NCBI GenBank assembly: GCA_028753945.1
Contig: JAPNXP010000003.1
Coordinates: forward strand, 1,054,001 to 1,118,000
Origin: Hexactinellida sp. DTS-2022
Lineage: Eukaryota; Porifera; Hexactinellida
Reading direction: 5' to 3'
DNA: 64,000 bases
Shown here: piece by piece, positions 48,582 through 59,343 of the stretch
Layout of the letters: the number at the start of each line of letters is the position of its first letter
Numbering within the stretch: the stretch's first letter is position 1
Program-made: the position numbers and the translations under genes
Notes under the pieces: generated by a model
What the model saw: the letters and a program-made list of their open reading frames with translations, nothing else
Database searches by the model: none
Told to the model about the DNA's origin: nothing

Positions 48582-48977
48582 AAAGCTAGTGTTATGCATT
48601 TTCAAATTTTGGGAAAGAAGGAGGGAAGGAGGGGGGGGGGGTGATATTATTAGGGTATGATCGAAAATACAAAGAATTTCTTCATAACTTTAGTATCCTA
48701 ATAGATGGAGATTAGCTTTATATACTATTCGACAGCAAATTGGCGACTTACTATTACTAATTAATACATTTAAAGGGGCTAAGTCAAAGGATTTTGAAAA
48801 TTCGGAGGATTTAAGGTCAATTATGTGAAAGTGACACAGCAAAACTATTAAACCGCAAGAGTCAAATCAATATATTTTTCGGATCTAAATTTCTTATAAT
48901 CCTAGAAAGGAGTAAAGGCAACTTTTCCCTTAGGTAGAAGTTGATCCGACCAATTGTACTTTTCTTGATCCGGCCTA
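48582..48977 (-). repeat. Right terminal inverted repeat (396 bp)
   Basis: Complement of 45740-46139. The interval 48366-48581 between gene start and repeat is short and probably holds the promoter together with the repeat. Confidence 0.93.
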
Positions 48978-48985
48978 ACATACAT
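48978..48985 (+). repeat. Right target-site duplication ACATACAT
   Basis: Identical to 45732-45739. Confidence 0.93.
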
Positions 48986-49188
48986 GGTCTGGTAATACAA
49001 TGTCTCAAAATCTCATGCGTCCCAAATTTAAATTATTCTTAAATTCATATTAAAAAGTAAATAAGCGAAAAATTTCCTTTTATAGCGTCTCAAAATATCA
49101 CTGTTTAATTTGTAATATCACATCCATGGTGTATTTAGTGTAACACATAGGCGCTCAGAATCTCACGCGTCTCAAAAATCATGCACCA
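48986..49188. repeat. Tandem-repeat host sequence right of the transposon
   Basis: It continues the CGTCTCAAAATATCACTGT-type units seen at 45555-45731. Confidence 0.7.
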
Positions 49189-49286
49189 GGCCGAACTTCA
49201 ATAATCTTTGACATAATGAGTGTATTACCATATAAAGAATTAAGTGCTAATAATCTCATTATGTCAAAGATTATTGAAGTTAGGCC
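49189..49286. mobile_element. 98-bp hairpin MITE
   Basis: The left arm 49189-49221 (AACTTCAATAATCTTTGACA) is complementary to 49255-49286, with a 33-bp centre. No flanking duplication was identified. Confidence 0.7.
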
Positions 49287-49838
49287 CATAAAATGTATTA
49301 TCAATGAATAGGAAATTACCAATTGCGGAAAGATCAGGACTAGCATAGTTTACATAAAATAGATAGTTTTGGAGTTATTGCTCATTTTAGGAAAAATGCA
49401 TTTCCCTGGCAACCGAGTAATGTGTCAACATTCCATTTATAATTTTGATATATTTCATTCAACTAGTCATGGACATCCTCATGTTCCAATTTTGAACATT
49501 TATAACGCGTTTAACTATGTTAAAAGCAGGCTATAAAAACATTATAATTCCCACGAAAAATAGCGATTACGTAAACAAATGGTGATATATCACAATCTAT
49601 AGAGTGTTATGTATGCCTTGATATCATGTTCCTAACTTCCTATATAATTATAATGTATTTATCAGGTCTGTCATTACTAGCTATTGATATAAAGATATGT
49701 CAGCTAATAATCAATGGCCTTTAAGTAATCCATGGTTCAAAGTAGTAGTAAGGCCTTATATAACGAAGGTCACGGCTTAATTAATTAATTAATAAGTTAT
49801 GTTAATTGGAAGTTACTTTCAGTTCCAAAATAGTTTAT
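49287..49838. repeat. Diverged relative of the 20836 foldback arm
   Basis: GTATTATCAATGAATAGGAA and CCCTGGCAACCGAGTAATGT correspond in order to words of the foldback arms. The match is weak and decays after about 49700. Confidence 0.5.
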
Positions 49839-50845
49839 TTTAAGGTTCAGGTCAGCTTTGAAAAAAATCAAAAAAAATCTGATTTTTTTGATTTAAATCT
49901 GAATTTTGATTTTAATTGTTTTTTTGCAATCTATATCACACTGGCGTATATTATTTGGCTAAAAGATTAATTACATTGTTAATGACTCATTATCAATGTA
50001 ATTTGAATCATTATCGATGTATTTCTTTTTTTTTCGCAAAAAACAATAGACATAAAAAATCTGATTTAACTGAATACTGCCGAAAGCTTTTTCATGAATA
50101 TCTAATTCACTACAATTCTTTTGAATAAATAGAATGAATTTTTATATTCAAAAGACATCAAGACAGCCTTATTTTGTCAAACAATTGTTCTTTGAAACGA
50201 AATATGCTAATAATAAAGGAAGCTAGTCTTACTTTGAAAACTACATCATGTGGAGCCATAATATTTCATTTTGGAAAACATATTTCAAACGACTCAAACG
50301 CATACTAATGAAGCTAGATCAATGTATTAAAACTACTAAAGTTTATTTTTTGAACCATGGATGACGAAAAAATTTAAGAAAATTGCTTTCATGTCTCACA
50401 ACTCAATAAAAACACGAGTAAACATTCTAAAAAGGGACTATGCATTGAATTCCATGAATAACATAGTTTGCACTGCCAAAGTTTAGATTTTAATATTTTA
50501 ATTGAGGTGGCATTCAAGTGGCAGATGTCACCTTTATGCTATGTCATCATCATTAAATTTCAAAAAAACTTTTTTTATGTTTGAAATCGATAGAGAATTT
50601 TTAAGATGTTCAAATCGGAAATCTTTTGAAATTTGAAGAATATTTACTACGTTTTTTGGCCCTGCCATACTGTGTGGCGATTAGGCAGTCTACGATTAAA
50701 TCAAAAAAGTCCGACTTTTTTGATTTAAATCAGACTTCTTTGATTAAAATTCGATTTTGATTTAAATCATGATTTTTATTAATAAAAATCATTGATTTAG
50801 AATTTTAGATCATGATTTAAATCAATGATTTAAATCAAACAACCC
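49839..50845. mobile_element. AT-rich element with GATTTAAATC terminal repeats
   Basis: Both edges (49870-49915 and 50690-50840) are packed with GATTTAAATC and AAAAAATC words in both directions, ending AAACAACCCTACTG. The centre encodes nothing recognisable. Exact ends and target duplication are unclear. Confidence 0.45.
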
Positions 50846-51618
50846 TACTGGGTATATATACTTTAGTATTCTTAATCTGCTAAAATTAATACACATTTGA
50901 TTCAATCGAAACGCATTTGCATAATTACTCCTAATCTCAACTGAATTATAACTTAATTACAATTAATAGAATTCTATAAAATTAAACCTTAAATAAGTCC
51001 ACCATACAACATAGTATACGTTTCAGGTCGACTTGCTGCATGCAATTTTTGATTTCTCTTGTTCTAAATCGTGCATATAGGTTAATCCAACAAAGTTGCA
51101 TGAAGATCTCAAATTATTGCAATGTTGCATGCAACATGCGTGCAATAAAGTTCCATCATATGGCGGTCTTTAGATTACAATTAGAATCCTTCTGTAAATT
51201 CAAATACGAGTATACATCCAAATTATGCAAGACAGTAAATCTCGTTAGTACGAGCAAGATTAATACAAAATCCGGGTAATACAAACACTATTTCAGTCCT
51301 CTTCAAAGCCTTTTCACATTTTGATTGTCCCTTGTGTTCGTACAGGCGAGATTCTACTATAATAATAACAAATTATTATTGAAAATTATTGAAAATTCCT
51401 GATTATTGAAAATTCCTCTTCATACTCTAATGTTTTTATAATATTTATATGATATAATCTACAATATTATTTGCAGCCCGGGGTACGCTCGGCGTATACC
51501 ACGTTCTAAATTCCTGTGATAACTTATTAATTAAACTTACTGAGTACCCAAATGCCAACTAATTAACCACAATCTACCATGGGGCATATATAAATAGTTC
51601 ATCCAACTGTAATGTTAG
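50846..51618. other. AT-rich DNA, nothing recognised
   Basis: Only chance frames were seen. Confidence 0.5.
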
Positions 51619-51639
51619 ATGGCTTCAAAATATTCATCA

Positions 51640-51862
51640 ATTCCAAGCGGCGTCGGCAGGGGAATCGGCAGGAGCGTCGCGAGCGGCGTAGTTAGGGGCG
51701 AGGGAAGCTGGGTCAGTAGGGGCGAGGAGTTCCGCGTCGGGAGTGGCGTCGGGAGAGGCGTCGGTAGGGGCGAGGGCAGCGGCGTCGGTAGGGGCGAGGA
51801 CATCGGCGTCGGGAGCGGCGTAAGTAGGTGCGAGGGCATCGGCGTAGGGAGTGGCCTGGGGT
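51640..51862. repeat. GC-rich minisatellite, open on both strands
   Basis: GGCGTCGG(T/G)AGGGGCGAGG-type units repeat with an 18 to 36-bp period. Both strands stay open (Gly/Val/Arg-rich forward, Pro/Leu/Thr-rich reverse) because the unit length is a multiple of three. I do not claim a protein. The high GC stands out from the AT-rich surroundings. Confidence 0.75.
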
Positions 51863-52456
51863 TAGAGGCCATTTCCATAATCACATTGATGGCAATACCG
51901 GAGAATGACAGGCGATGGCTGTCATTCATCCTTACCAGCCTCCATATCTCAAAATATGGTTAATTTTTGGAATTGTTGACCAATTTGGCGGAAGGGTTTG
52001 GGGGGATGGGTCTACCACCAATCACTCCTACACCATTCAGGTAAATATATACTAATAAACATAATTAGTCTTTGTGTGCGTATATGTTGCTGTGTAATAG
52101 CGAGTTTGGTGTAATTACAAACACTCACCAATACTTAGTGTGATTGCAAGCACACTACTGTACTTTCAATCACAACAATCCTTTGGCGTGATTTCGTGTT
52201 TTTGCACTTCAAATTATCATCCTCAAGGTAATTGGGCATATTTTTATATCTCACCTTATCGAGATTAAAAAATTTAGAATATTAATGTTTTAAGTAAATG
52301 ATACCTCCTGCAAATTTGATCTCCCCGGAAAGTTTTTGTTTAGTGAACATGCTATTTGAAGAAAGTGGGCCCCTTTACAGATAAATAACTTGTTACTGTT
52401 CCAATTTGAGAATGCAACTTTCCTATTTTTTTTAATGCATGTAGGTATTATATTTA
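51863..52456. other. AT-rich DNA, nothing recognised
   Basis: No supported feature was seen. Confidence 0.5.
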
Positions 52457-52540
52457 CTAGCGCGCTTCGCTTGCTAGGTCGCTTCGCGGCAGAACACAAC
52501 CACACACCAACCGCTTCGCGGTTGGTGTGTGGTTTGGTGC
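52457..52540 (-). mobile_element. Helitron 3' terminus (minus strand) with a large hairpin
   Basis: On the minus strand the sequence ends CGAAGCGCG-CTAG (52457-52460) followed by T. Just inside lies a perfect hairpin with 15-bp arms ACCACACACCAACCG and its complement around CTTCG. The same end with a different interior occurs at 63678. It may be the 3' end of the large Helitron or of a nested copy. Confidence 0.62.
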
Positions 52541-52548
52541 TAGGACAT

Positions 52549-52622
52549 TTGCCGAAAGACATCTTGCCGAAAGGACATGATGCCGAAAGACATCTAGCAG
52601 AATGACATCTTGCCGAAAAACA
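52549..52622. repeat. Short tandem repeat, TGCCGAAAGACATC units
   Basis: About four imperfect units of 18-22 bp. Confidence 0.85.
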
Positions 52623-52709
52623 GTTATTTTATGAATAATAGTAGTATATCTATGTGTTTAATGGAACATGAAAAATACTGAAAACAAAGGAAAATATTAA
52701 TAAATATTA

Positions 52710-53095
52710 CTAATATAAATTATGTGATATTCCACGAAGATATTCGAAAAATTTTAGATAAGGATTCTTTAGAGGGAAGTTTACAGCTGCAGCAATAGAA
52801 ATAGAGCTAGTGGAATGTTGGATGACTGATGAAGTCACATCGTCAGTATGAGTGGATCGTAATTTAATTCCTCCTATAGTTTTTGCTGCCTCAACAGAGG
52901 CAGTATCAGATTGATGGTTGTGGCTTGAGGGAACCTTTTTCACTGAACCACTGACTATATACGTAATAATACGACTACTACAAATTCCTCTCTTCTCGCA
53001 ACGCAAGTAGGTTACATCAACTAAGTCCTTATCTTTCACATAAATGTACCCATTGTCGAGTAACTTTCTTCCTCCGAAAATTGTCGACGTGAACT
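52710..53095 (-). CDS. FLYWCH-type zinc finger protein fragment
   Basis: The frame is open from about 53095 and has no good ATG, so it may be an exon or a decayed start. It reads GGRKLLDNGYIYVKDKDLVD, then VTYLRCEKRGICSSRIITY, and VPSSHNHQSD. The spacing of C-C and H-x-H fits a FLYWCH finger, a DNA- or protein-binding domain related to WRKY/GCM folds and common in MULE and other transposon proteins. After about residue 70 it becomes Ser/Thr-rich and unrecognisable. It lies downstream of the Helitron genes on the same strand and may belong to that element or to another insertion. Confidence 0.55.
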
Positions 53096-53639
53096 CTATA
53101 ATTATTCTTTATTTTAAGGGGGGCACTTACTGATCATCGTTGTTAAAATTGGGCACTGAAAATTTATTATTATTGCTAAATATAGTGCGAAAATATACCA
53201 AGTTTACAAATCTAAAAAAAATCCAAAAAGCACCTTTAACCATAGACAGACGGTGTGATTTTCAGGAAAATATCTTACCCTGTAGTTCTTTGTATATAAT
53301 ATGTAGAACGGAGAACCTATCAATTTGAAATCCTACAAGAGCACAATAATATATGAATATTCCACAATTTTTGAAAGAATTTACTAGAGGCATTTGACAA
53401 AAAGTGATGACACATACTTTCTCTTTAAATCGATAAAACGCCGTTAAGTTCAAACTTAGTACATAACTTCTTAGTGAATTCGGCGCCAGCTGCAGGTTAA
53501 CTAACTAAAAACTTTCGTATCGAGACAAGAAAATAGTTTTCTCAAAGGAAGAAATGCAAACAAACAAAAAGAATAATGCAGATTAAGTAATTTTAGATGA
53601 AAGAGATAATTATACGTATCCTTTTATACAATGAACTTT

Positions 53640-53830
53640 ATACTAAAACAAGCTGCTCGTCCGCGCTACGCGCGTCTTACAACTTGCACTCGGGCCTGCG
53701 GCCCTCGCTTGTATGAAAGTAAATGCTCTTTCAGATGTTATGCCGTTTGTAATAAATTCAATATTATGGAATATAACGAAAAATTAACGAAAAAATTCGT
53801 GCAATCTTTTGCCAAAACTGCTGAACAGAC
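53640..53830 (-). mobile_element. Helitron family A subterminal fragment
   Basis: CGCGCTACGCGCGTC, then TTGCACTCGGGCCTGCGGCC, match 18690-18740 in the same orientation, and CGAAAAATTAACGAAAAA follows as in that copy. No terminus was found here. Confidence 0.65.
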
Positions 53831-53991
53831 AATTATTACTAATATTTAAATAATTCTTAAAAGTTTAACTGCTCCTTCAATTTATAACCAAATCTCCTTG
53901 CCAAATTTCAATTATATAATTATTCCTTATAATTACAGTTCCGAATCAAAATGCAGACGGACAAATAATCATCGCGTTTAATATATAGTGC

Positions 53992-54080
53992 TAGATATAC
54001 ATAGATAGATACATAGATATAGATATAGATATAGATACATATATGATATATAGAGAGTAGATTAGTAGATAGATGTGTGA
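53992..54080. repeat. GATA-rich simple repeat
   Basis: Imperfect ATAGATA and ATAGATAC repeats. Confidence 0.85.
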
Positions 54081-54230
54081 GAATCTAAAAGAGACAGATG
54101 TAAACATCGATTTAAAAGAATAAAATGAAAAAGAAAACTCACCAAATTATAAGTTAATATTTATGTTGATTTTGTTGTTTTTGAGAAGAAACATCGCTTC
54201 TGGATTCTAAGGTGAATAATATAAAGTACA

Positions 54231-54572
54231 CTACTTGTATTTGTTAAAAATAGAAGTGATTTTAAGGGAACTTACATCAATTATATTTTGCAGTAATTTT
54301 ATTTTTTTTAACTGCAGAGCTATTGCTGCATTCCCCCTCTTACGCTTGTTTGTTTGAGTGCGCTCGGATGAATTTTCGCTGGGTAATTTACGACCAACAG
54401 ATTCAGATTCACTAATATCCGAATGATTTTCACCGAGTAGTTGGAGATCAACGGATTCAGTTTCAGTAATATCAGATTCTGTAATATCCGAATGATTTTC
54501 ACTGAGTAGTTCAACGGATTCAGCATTGTCATATTCAATTGCTAGTGTTTGCAATTTGGTCATTGTATTTTG
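54231..54572 (-). CDS. Small acidic repeat protein with basic C-terminus, unknown
   Basis: The first ATG is at 54572. The middle has two to three copies of a roughly 20-residue unit containing SENHSDITES or GENHSDISES, rich in Ser, Glu and Asp, followed by a basic NKRKRG stretch that could be a nuclear signal, and a Lys/Leu-rich tail. I do not recognise a family. It is on the Helitron strand between the OTU segment and the FLYWCH frame. It could be an extra cargo frame, an exon, or chance coding in a repeat. Confidence 0.35.
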   Translation of the reverse strand, partial: QNTMTKLQTLAIEYDNAESVELLSENHSDITESDITETESVDLQLLGENHSDISESESVGRKLPSENSSERTQTNKRKRGNAAIALQLKKIKLLQNIIDVSSLKITSIFNKYK

Positions 54573-55762
54573 CATGATTGATTTAAGACTTGTTTCCGTG
54601 TATTTATAGAACAATTTGTTTTAAGTCTACTTCGGGAGCCGATTAAATAATAGCTCAAGGCGCCAAATATAAGGGGGGGGTATTATTTGATTGGTCGATT
54701 AAACAATTAAAAACAACATTACATTTATTTGCTTACCTCAGTCTGGAAGTGAACTTGTTTCTTGCTCCAAAGCATATTCACATTGGAATGAGTATTTGGT
54801 GTTGTGTATTGATGTTTAATTATCTTTTTAGTGAATTTGCTAAAAAGCTAGCAACAAATAGGCACTTTTGTAGAGTAATTATTGAATTAATAAATATCTA
54901 CGGAGTAGAAATCTCTTTTTAGAGTGAATACTATCTTTAGTAGTATAGTTGTCGGGTATTCAAATGAGTGTGGTTAGTTAGTTAGTTAGTTATTTTTTAT
55001 GTTTATTGTGCCGAGTATTACCTGGTGGTACGCCATTGAAATGACACCAACTTGGACCAAAAGCAGGTTAACGAAATTGAAACAACATTACATTTATGTA
55101 TTACCTTTTTCTTATAGTGATCTTGTTTGTTTCTTCTATGTATATTTCTGTTGATTTGGAGATATTGATCTAGTTCAGTCCGTAGAGTTGGGTATAATGG
55201 GGTGTTTTTCGATTTGTGAGGTGTGAGTTTGCTCAAAAGAAAATATAAAACAAATAAACACGTTTTTTGTATAAAAATAATGAAATGGATATACGTATAG
55301 ATTTATACATACATCATGGAAAGAAGTAGAAGCTCAAAATAGAATCTTTTAGAATGCAATTACTCAGGAATTACACGCAACAGAGACACTACCCGAAAGC
55401 ATTCATTCATGATTCGTAAAAGCTATCATTAGTAAGTGATGTAAATCACAGATATACACTGGTAGACTGTAGTATATATAATATTATAATATCATAGAGG
55501 GAAACTGTTAAGATCTCCTCTAAATACGTACAAAATGTTGAACTATTAAGTAAATCGGATCAAAATGTTCACTACCTGAAATAATTAGTCTTTGTTAGAC
55601 TAATCCCAACTTCTGTCCAATGTTGGCGGAGGTCTGTATTCATGACGATGCATTGACTGAAATATCTATCTATAAAGAATTAGCTAAAATATCTTGGAGT
55701 TTCATGCCGAAGCAATACTCCGAGAGAGTTCTTAAAGTGTAGCCGACATAGATTCCTAGGAG
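54573..55762. other. AT-rich DNA between Helitron gene and acidic frame
   Basis: A GTTA run at 54972-54992 and a hairpin with arms TTAGTC and GACTAA at about 55577-55598 are visible. No CTAG terminus fits this hairpin. Confidence 0.45.
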
Positions 55763-56647
55763 CTACTTATAATAAAATGGATCGAAGTGATAGAGCTCTT
55801 CGACATTGTGTAGTCGGTGCAGCACTACACCAAGTTTCTGGCCGCTGAACATAGGATTACTGTGTGTTGTAGATGACAATGTCTCATGAGCATAGATAGT
55901 GTCTACTATCCACATATTAGGATTAGTGTGAGTAGCATTGATAACTAATACATCTATCTCCGTTAGAGAACCTAATATAGCTAATACTACATCAGTACCC
56001 CATTCATTTGGTTTGCTTATGAGGTCTAAATGATTGTTCAAATCCTCTTCACAGCTATAATGTAACATTTCCATTACATTATAACCGTATAGAGGGCTGT
56101 TTCGAAATTGACGAATCAATTGAAATTTAAAGTGTTCATATATTGCCTCTGAACCAAAAATAATATGTGCTAAGGATCGGTAAAGACAATTACCATCTCC
56201 AGTTACAGGGCATAATTCAAAATTGTGACCAAACAAATGTGATAGCCTTGCTTCAAGCGATTCGTAGTAATTTTTTAAAGTGCTATCAACAATAACCATT
56301 TCATTATTTATTGGTTGTATTTCCATATCAAGAGTCATTGCTATATGGTTACGCATAAGTAGGGAAAATTGGTTAACAGAACCTGTTAGAGATTCTATCA
56401 ATTCATGTTGTCGAACTTGAGAGAAAGGCAAACTTCCCTCTTTTTCAGTATTACCTGGAACCGAGTCTAGCTCAGAATCAGAAAATGCATTCTCGAATGA
56501 CAACTCCATTGGGGAACAATATCCAGAGTTTTTGTTGGAAGGAGAAATGTTTCCCAGATGATATTGAAATACCTCCTTATAAACTACATTCCGTACCGAA
56601 ACTCCACCAGAGGCAGAGTAATTTCCTCCACATACCATTACTTTCAA
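55763..56647 (-). pseudogene. Helitron C-terminal part: end of helicase and OTU protease domain
   Basis: This segment is the continuation of the helicase after a one-base frameshift near 56720: just upstream in this frame are GQLYVALSRVQNPRGLKV, the last helicase motif. An acidic linker follows, then an OTU domain: VTGDGNCLYRSLAHIIFGSE with Asp151 and Cys154 of the segment, NEWGTDVVLAIL, and a terminal YHFDPF whose His287 would complete the site. The OTU domain itself is open from end to end. OTU proteases remove ubiquitin, and animal Helitrons are known to carry such a domain. Separated from the helicase by the frameshift, it could only be made as a fusion in an unbroken copy. Confidence 0.85.
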
Positions 56648-58170
56648 GCCTCGAGGATTCTGGACTCTGCTGAGAGCAACATATAATTGTCCATGACTAA
56701 ATATAGCCTCCGGAGTAGGTAATATATACCAACTGAATTAAGACTCTGGCCCTGACCTTTGTTAATAGTGATACAAAATGCAGGACGAATTGGAAATTGT
56801 TTTCGCCTGAGAACAAACGGGAAGTCTGTCTCAGAAGGTATCATCACTATGCGAGGTATGAACACTCGTTTGCCACGATGTGTACCAGTTGCAATTTCAG
56901 CATCAATAACATGGCTTGACATTTCAATAATTGTTAAGCGAGAGCCATTACACACCCCTTGAGTGGGATCTAGACTACGCAAAATTATTACTGAGGCGTA
57001 TTTCTTAAGGTAGAGACGATGCGGAGGAAAGCTAGCAAGCGTAATGGAATTTAAAAACTCAGTTGGATACATGGCAGCCTGATTAGAATCTACAGAATCC
57101 GCACTCAATAATACTTTAGCCTCACCGGGTATTTTATTCATCACAAACTCATTGATTTGATCTGTTGTGTCGTTCTTAGGACACCTAATTATGCGGGAAG
57201 TGATATAATCACGATTTTGATAATTTTCCTTAATATCAGAGTAGATAGTTGTGGCCAAGTCTGCGAAAGTTTCACCACGTACTATAAATTTCTCAATTAT
57301 ATGAACCATATTATCTTCGTTTTGAGGTTCAGTACCATCACCTACTCTTAACAAAAAGTCTGAGAATTCGCTCACTTCAACAGAATCCTGAGAAGATAAT
57401 CGCTGAAGACGCATGTTGATCGTTAATTTCATAACTTTAACACAACGCCAAAGTGGTGACCTATTTAAACAGGCAGATACAACTTCTGATCTAGTTCCGT
57501 GCCTAATCACTGGTAGAATTTGACGAAAGTCACCTCCAAATACGATAACCTTTCTTCCAAAAGGTTGGTCACACGAACAAAGGTCTCTCAAACTCCGATC
57601 TATACACTCAGCAGCATGCCTATGTATCATTGGGGCTTCATCCCATACTAATAACTTGGCAGATTGTATTAGTTTAGATAAGGCACTCTGTTTAGAAATG
57701 TTACACACGGAGAACTCATTCACAGGAATTGGAATCTTTAGCCTGGAATGAACAGTCCTCCCGCCTTGCAGCAGGAGAGCTGCTATCCCAGAAGAAGCCA
57801 TCGCTAGTGCGATTTGACCCTGTGATCGGACTTTAGCTAATATCGTGTTGTACAGAAAGGTTTTGCCAGTAGCTCCGGGTCCATCAATAAAAAATTCTCT
57901 CTGGGCAATCATTGGATCATTGATTGCCTCCATTATGCATTCAAAAACGTTAGTTTGATCAGAGTTAAGCCCCCGGATATTTTCCTCAGCAACAGTTAAT
58001 TGTTCAGTGACATTATAATCCATTTCATATCGAATGATGCTAGGTTGGTCATAGGGACTCTTGGCAAGAGACGGAAGTGGCATTCCAGGAAAATCTGAAA
58101 GTGATTTACCCTGTTGTTCTAGTCGATACTGAATATCAATTAATGCCTTGTTAGTCAAGTGCTCGTTCAA
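56644..58170 (-). pseudogene. Helitron PIF1-type helicase domain
   Basis: It is in frame with the preceding segment and separated from it by a TAA at 58207. The superfamily 1 helicase motifs are plain: Walker A GPGATGKT (residues 97-104, with Ala where most family members have Gly), ASSGIAALLL, Walker B LVWDEAPM, FGGDFRQILPV, then FPPHRLYLK, and FCITINKGQGQSLN. The last motif is thrown out of frame by one extra base near 56720. It would unwind DNA ahead of rolling-circle replication. Nearly 500 residues without a stop suggest the element was active not very long ago. Confidence 0.9.
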
Positions 58171-58206
58171 TTCGAGATTGGGAGCTAATACTCTAGCTTT
58201 AAATAA

Positions 58207-59343
58207 TTAGTCCTCAGACAGGGAGACTTTATGCATATTCCACAAAGCTAGTGGTTCAGATGACTGGTTGAACAAAAGAATAGTCACAAACAGCTGGCGT
58301 AGCTGTGTTGGTACTTCACTTATGGCGACTGCTGTCAAGCAGTCATCAGATTCCTGATCATCCTCCAACAGGCCTCGTCTACGGGCTGCTTCCTTAAAGG
58401 TATCACACACGGTGCCATCAGGGAGAGTGCGGATATCCTGAAAACTTGTACAGCCCGTGACATGATTAAGAAGCATTCTTAAGAAATAACGGTCACCGTC
58501 ACCTGGATGAGCTGAATAGACACGGCCTATCACAGTGCCATGCCCTTTGATCCTCTCCTTCCATTCACGATCAGTCTTATCCCACACAAATTTATCGGGA
58601 AAATTTGTGTAAGTAAGATCCCTTGCACTCGCAAATTTTATATTAGCAACAATCCACCCAGTGAGGGTAGTGTGTTTCTGCCTACTGAGTACATCTTCTA
58701 TAGAAGCACTTTCAGCAAATACTACAGGCTGCTGATCTTCCAGGTGCAACCTAGTCTCATCACATGTGGAAAATTGGCGTGGAGATCAAATGCAAAGAGA
58801 CGATAGCAAGCTTCAGTAGCAGACACGTATCGAGCTTCTAGATAGTTTACAATTTCATCTACGTTCTTAGTCTTATTACTTTCACTACTGTCGGCAGTAT
58901 GGAACTCTACAATGGCTCTATCATGACCCTTGTACACGTATTGTATAGATATTTAACGCACTAACTGTACTGCAAATCTCAACATTAATATGCGCATTGT
59001 ATTTCAGAAGTAAATAAGGATTGTATGGAACAACCGAGCGATTGTCTAAATCAATACCATTTACTTGTACAGTTCGTTTGTTATCACGACGTTGGTAAAT
59101 AGGATAGCTATCGTTGCCTGTTGTAGTACATTCAGCAAAAGCTTTTGGATATTTTTTCGTGCATTTACCATCACGCATGCAAGGAGCGTTCCTCCTTATA
59201 GAGCTACACGGACTATGCATCATACAACGCTTAACAATATCGTGAAGCCTGGGATTATGGATTGGGTCGGGAATTTCCGCGCATACAATTTTGTCATAAT
59301 CTGATGGTTCTCTAGGTTTATCGCTCGGACATAAAATTACCAA
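58207..59343 (-). pseudogene. Helitron Rep domain C-terminal part and linker, in three shifted pieces
   Basis: Three frames (59343-58921, 58937-58722, 58749-58207) follow one another with one-base shifts. They contain Helitron-typical text: MMHSPCSSIRRNAPCMRDGK, KYPKAFAECT, VVPYNPYLLLKY with HINVE, then YKGHDRAI with a Tyr of the Rep site, EIVNYLEARYVSATEACYRL, and a linker to the helicase. The order and content match the region after the HUH motif. The frameshifts lie near 58930 and 58745, and an in-frame TAA at 58207 precedes the helicase. Confidence 0.85.

Larger units (their letters stand above)
45740..48977 (-). mobile_element. Intact 3238-bp DNA transposon, about 400-bp terminal repeats, hAT-like but unclassified
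   Basis: Outer ends TAGGCCGGATCAAG and CTTGATCCGGCCTA are the tips of inverted repeats of 400 and 396 bp that differ at only a handful of places, mainly a poly-C run and a few substitutions. Exact 8-bp duplications ACATACAT flank it. One uninterrupted gene of 717 codons fills most of the interior on the minus strand. This is a complete, apparently recent, possibly autonomous insertion. An 8-bp duplication and the protein's D-D-CxxH-E pattern suggest a hAT relative, but the long repeats and the lack of a BED finger are unusual for that group. Confidence 0.93.

Noticed and set aside
49839-49855. TTAAGGTTCAGG at 49840 as a fourth copy of the TTAA family
   Set aside because: Similarity stops after the first dozen bases and no right end was found.
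52457-52460. Firmly calling this CTAG the 3' end of the coding Helitron
   Set aside because: A family A fragment at 53640 lies in between, so a nested element cannot be excluded; kept only as a candidate.
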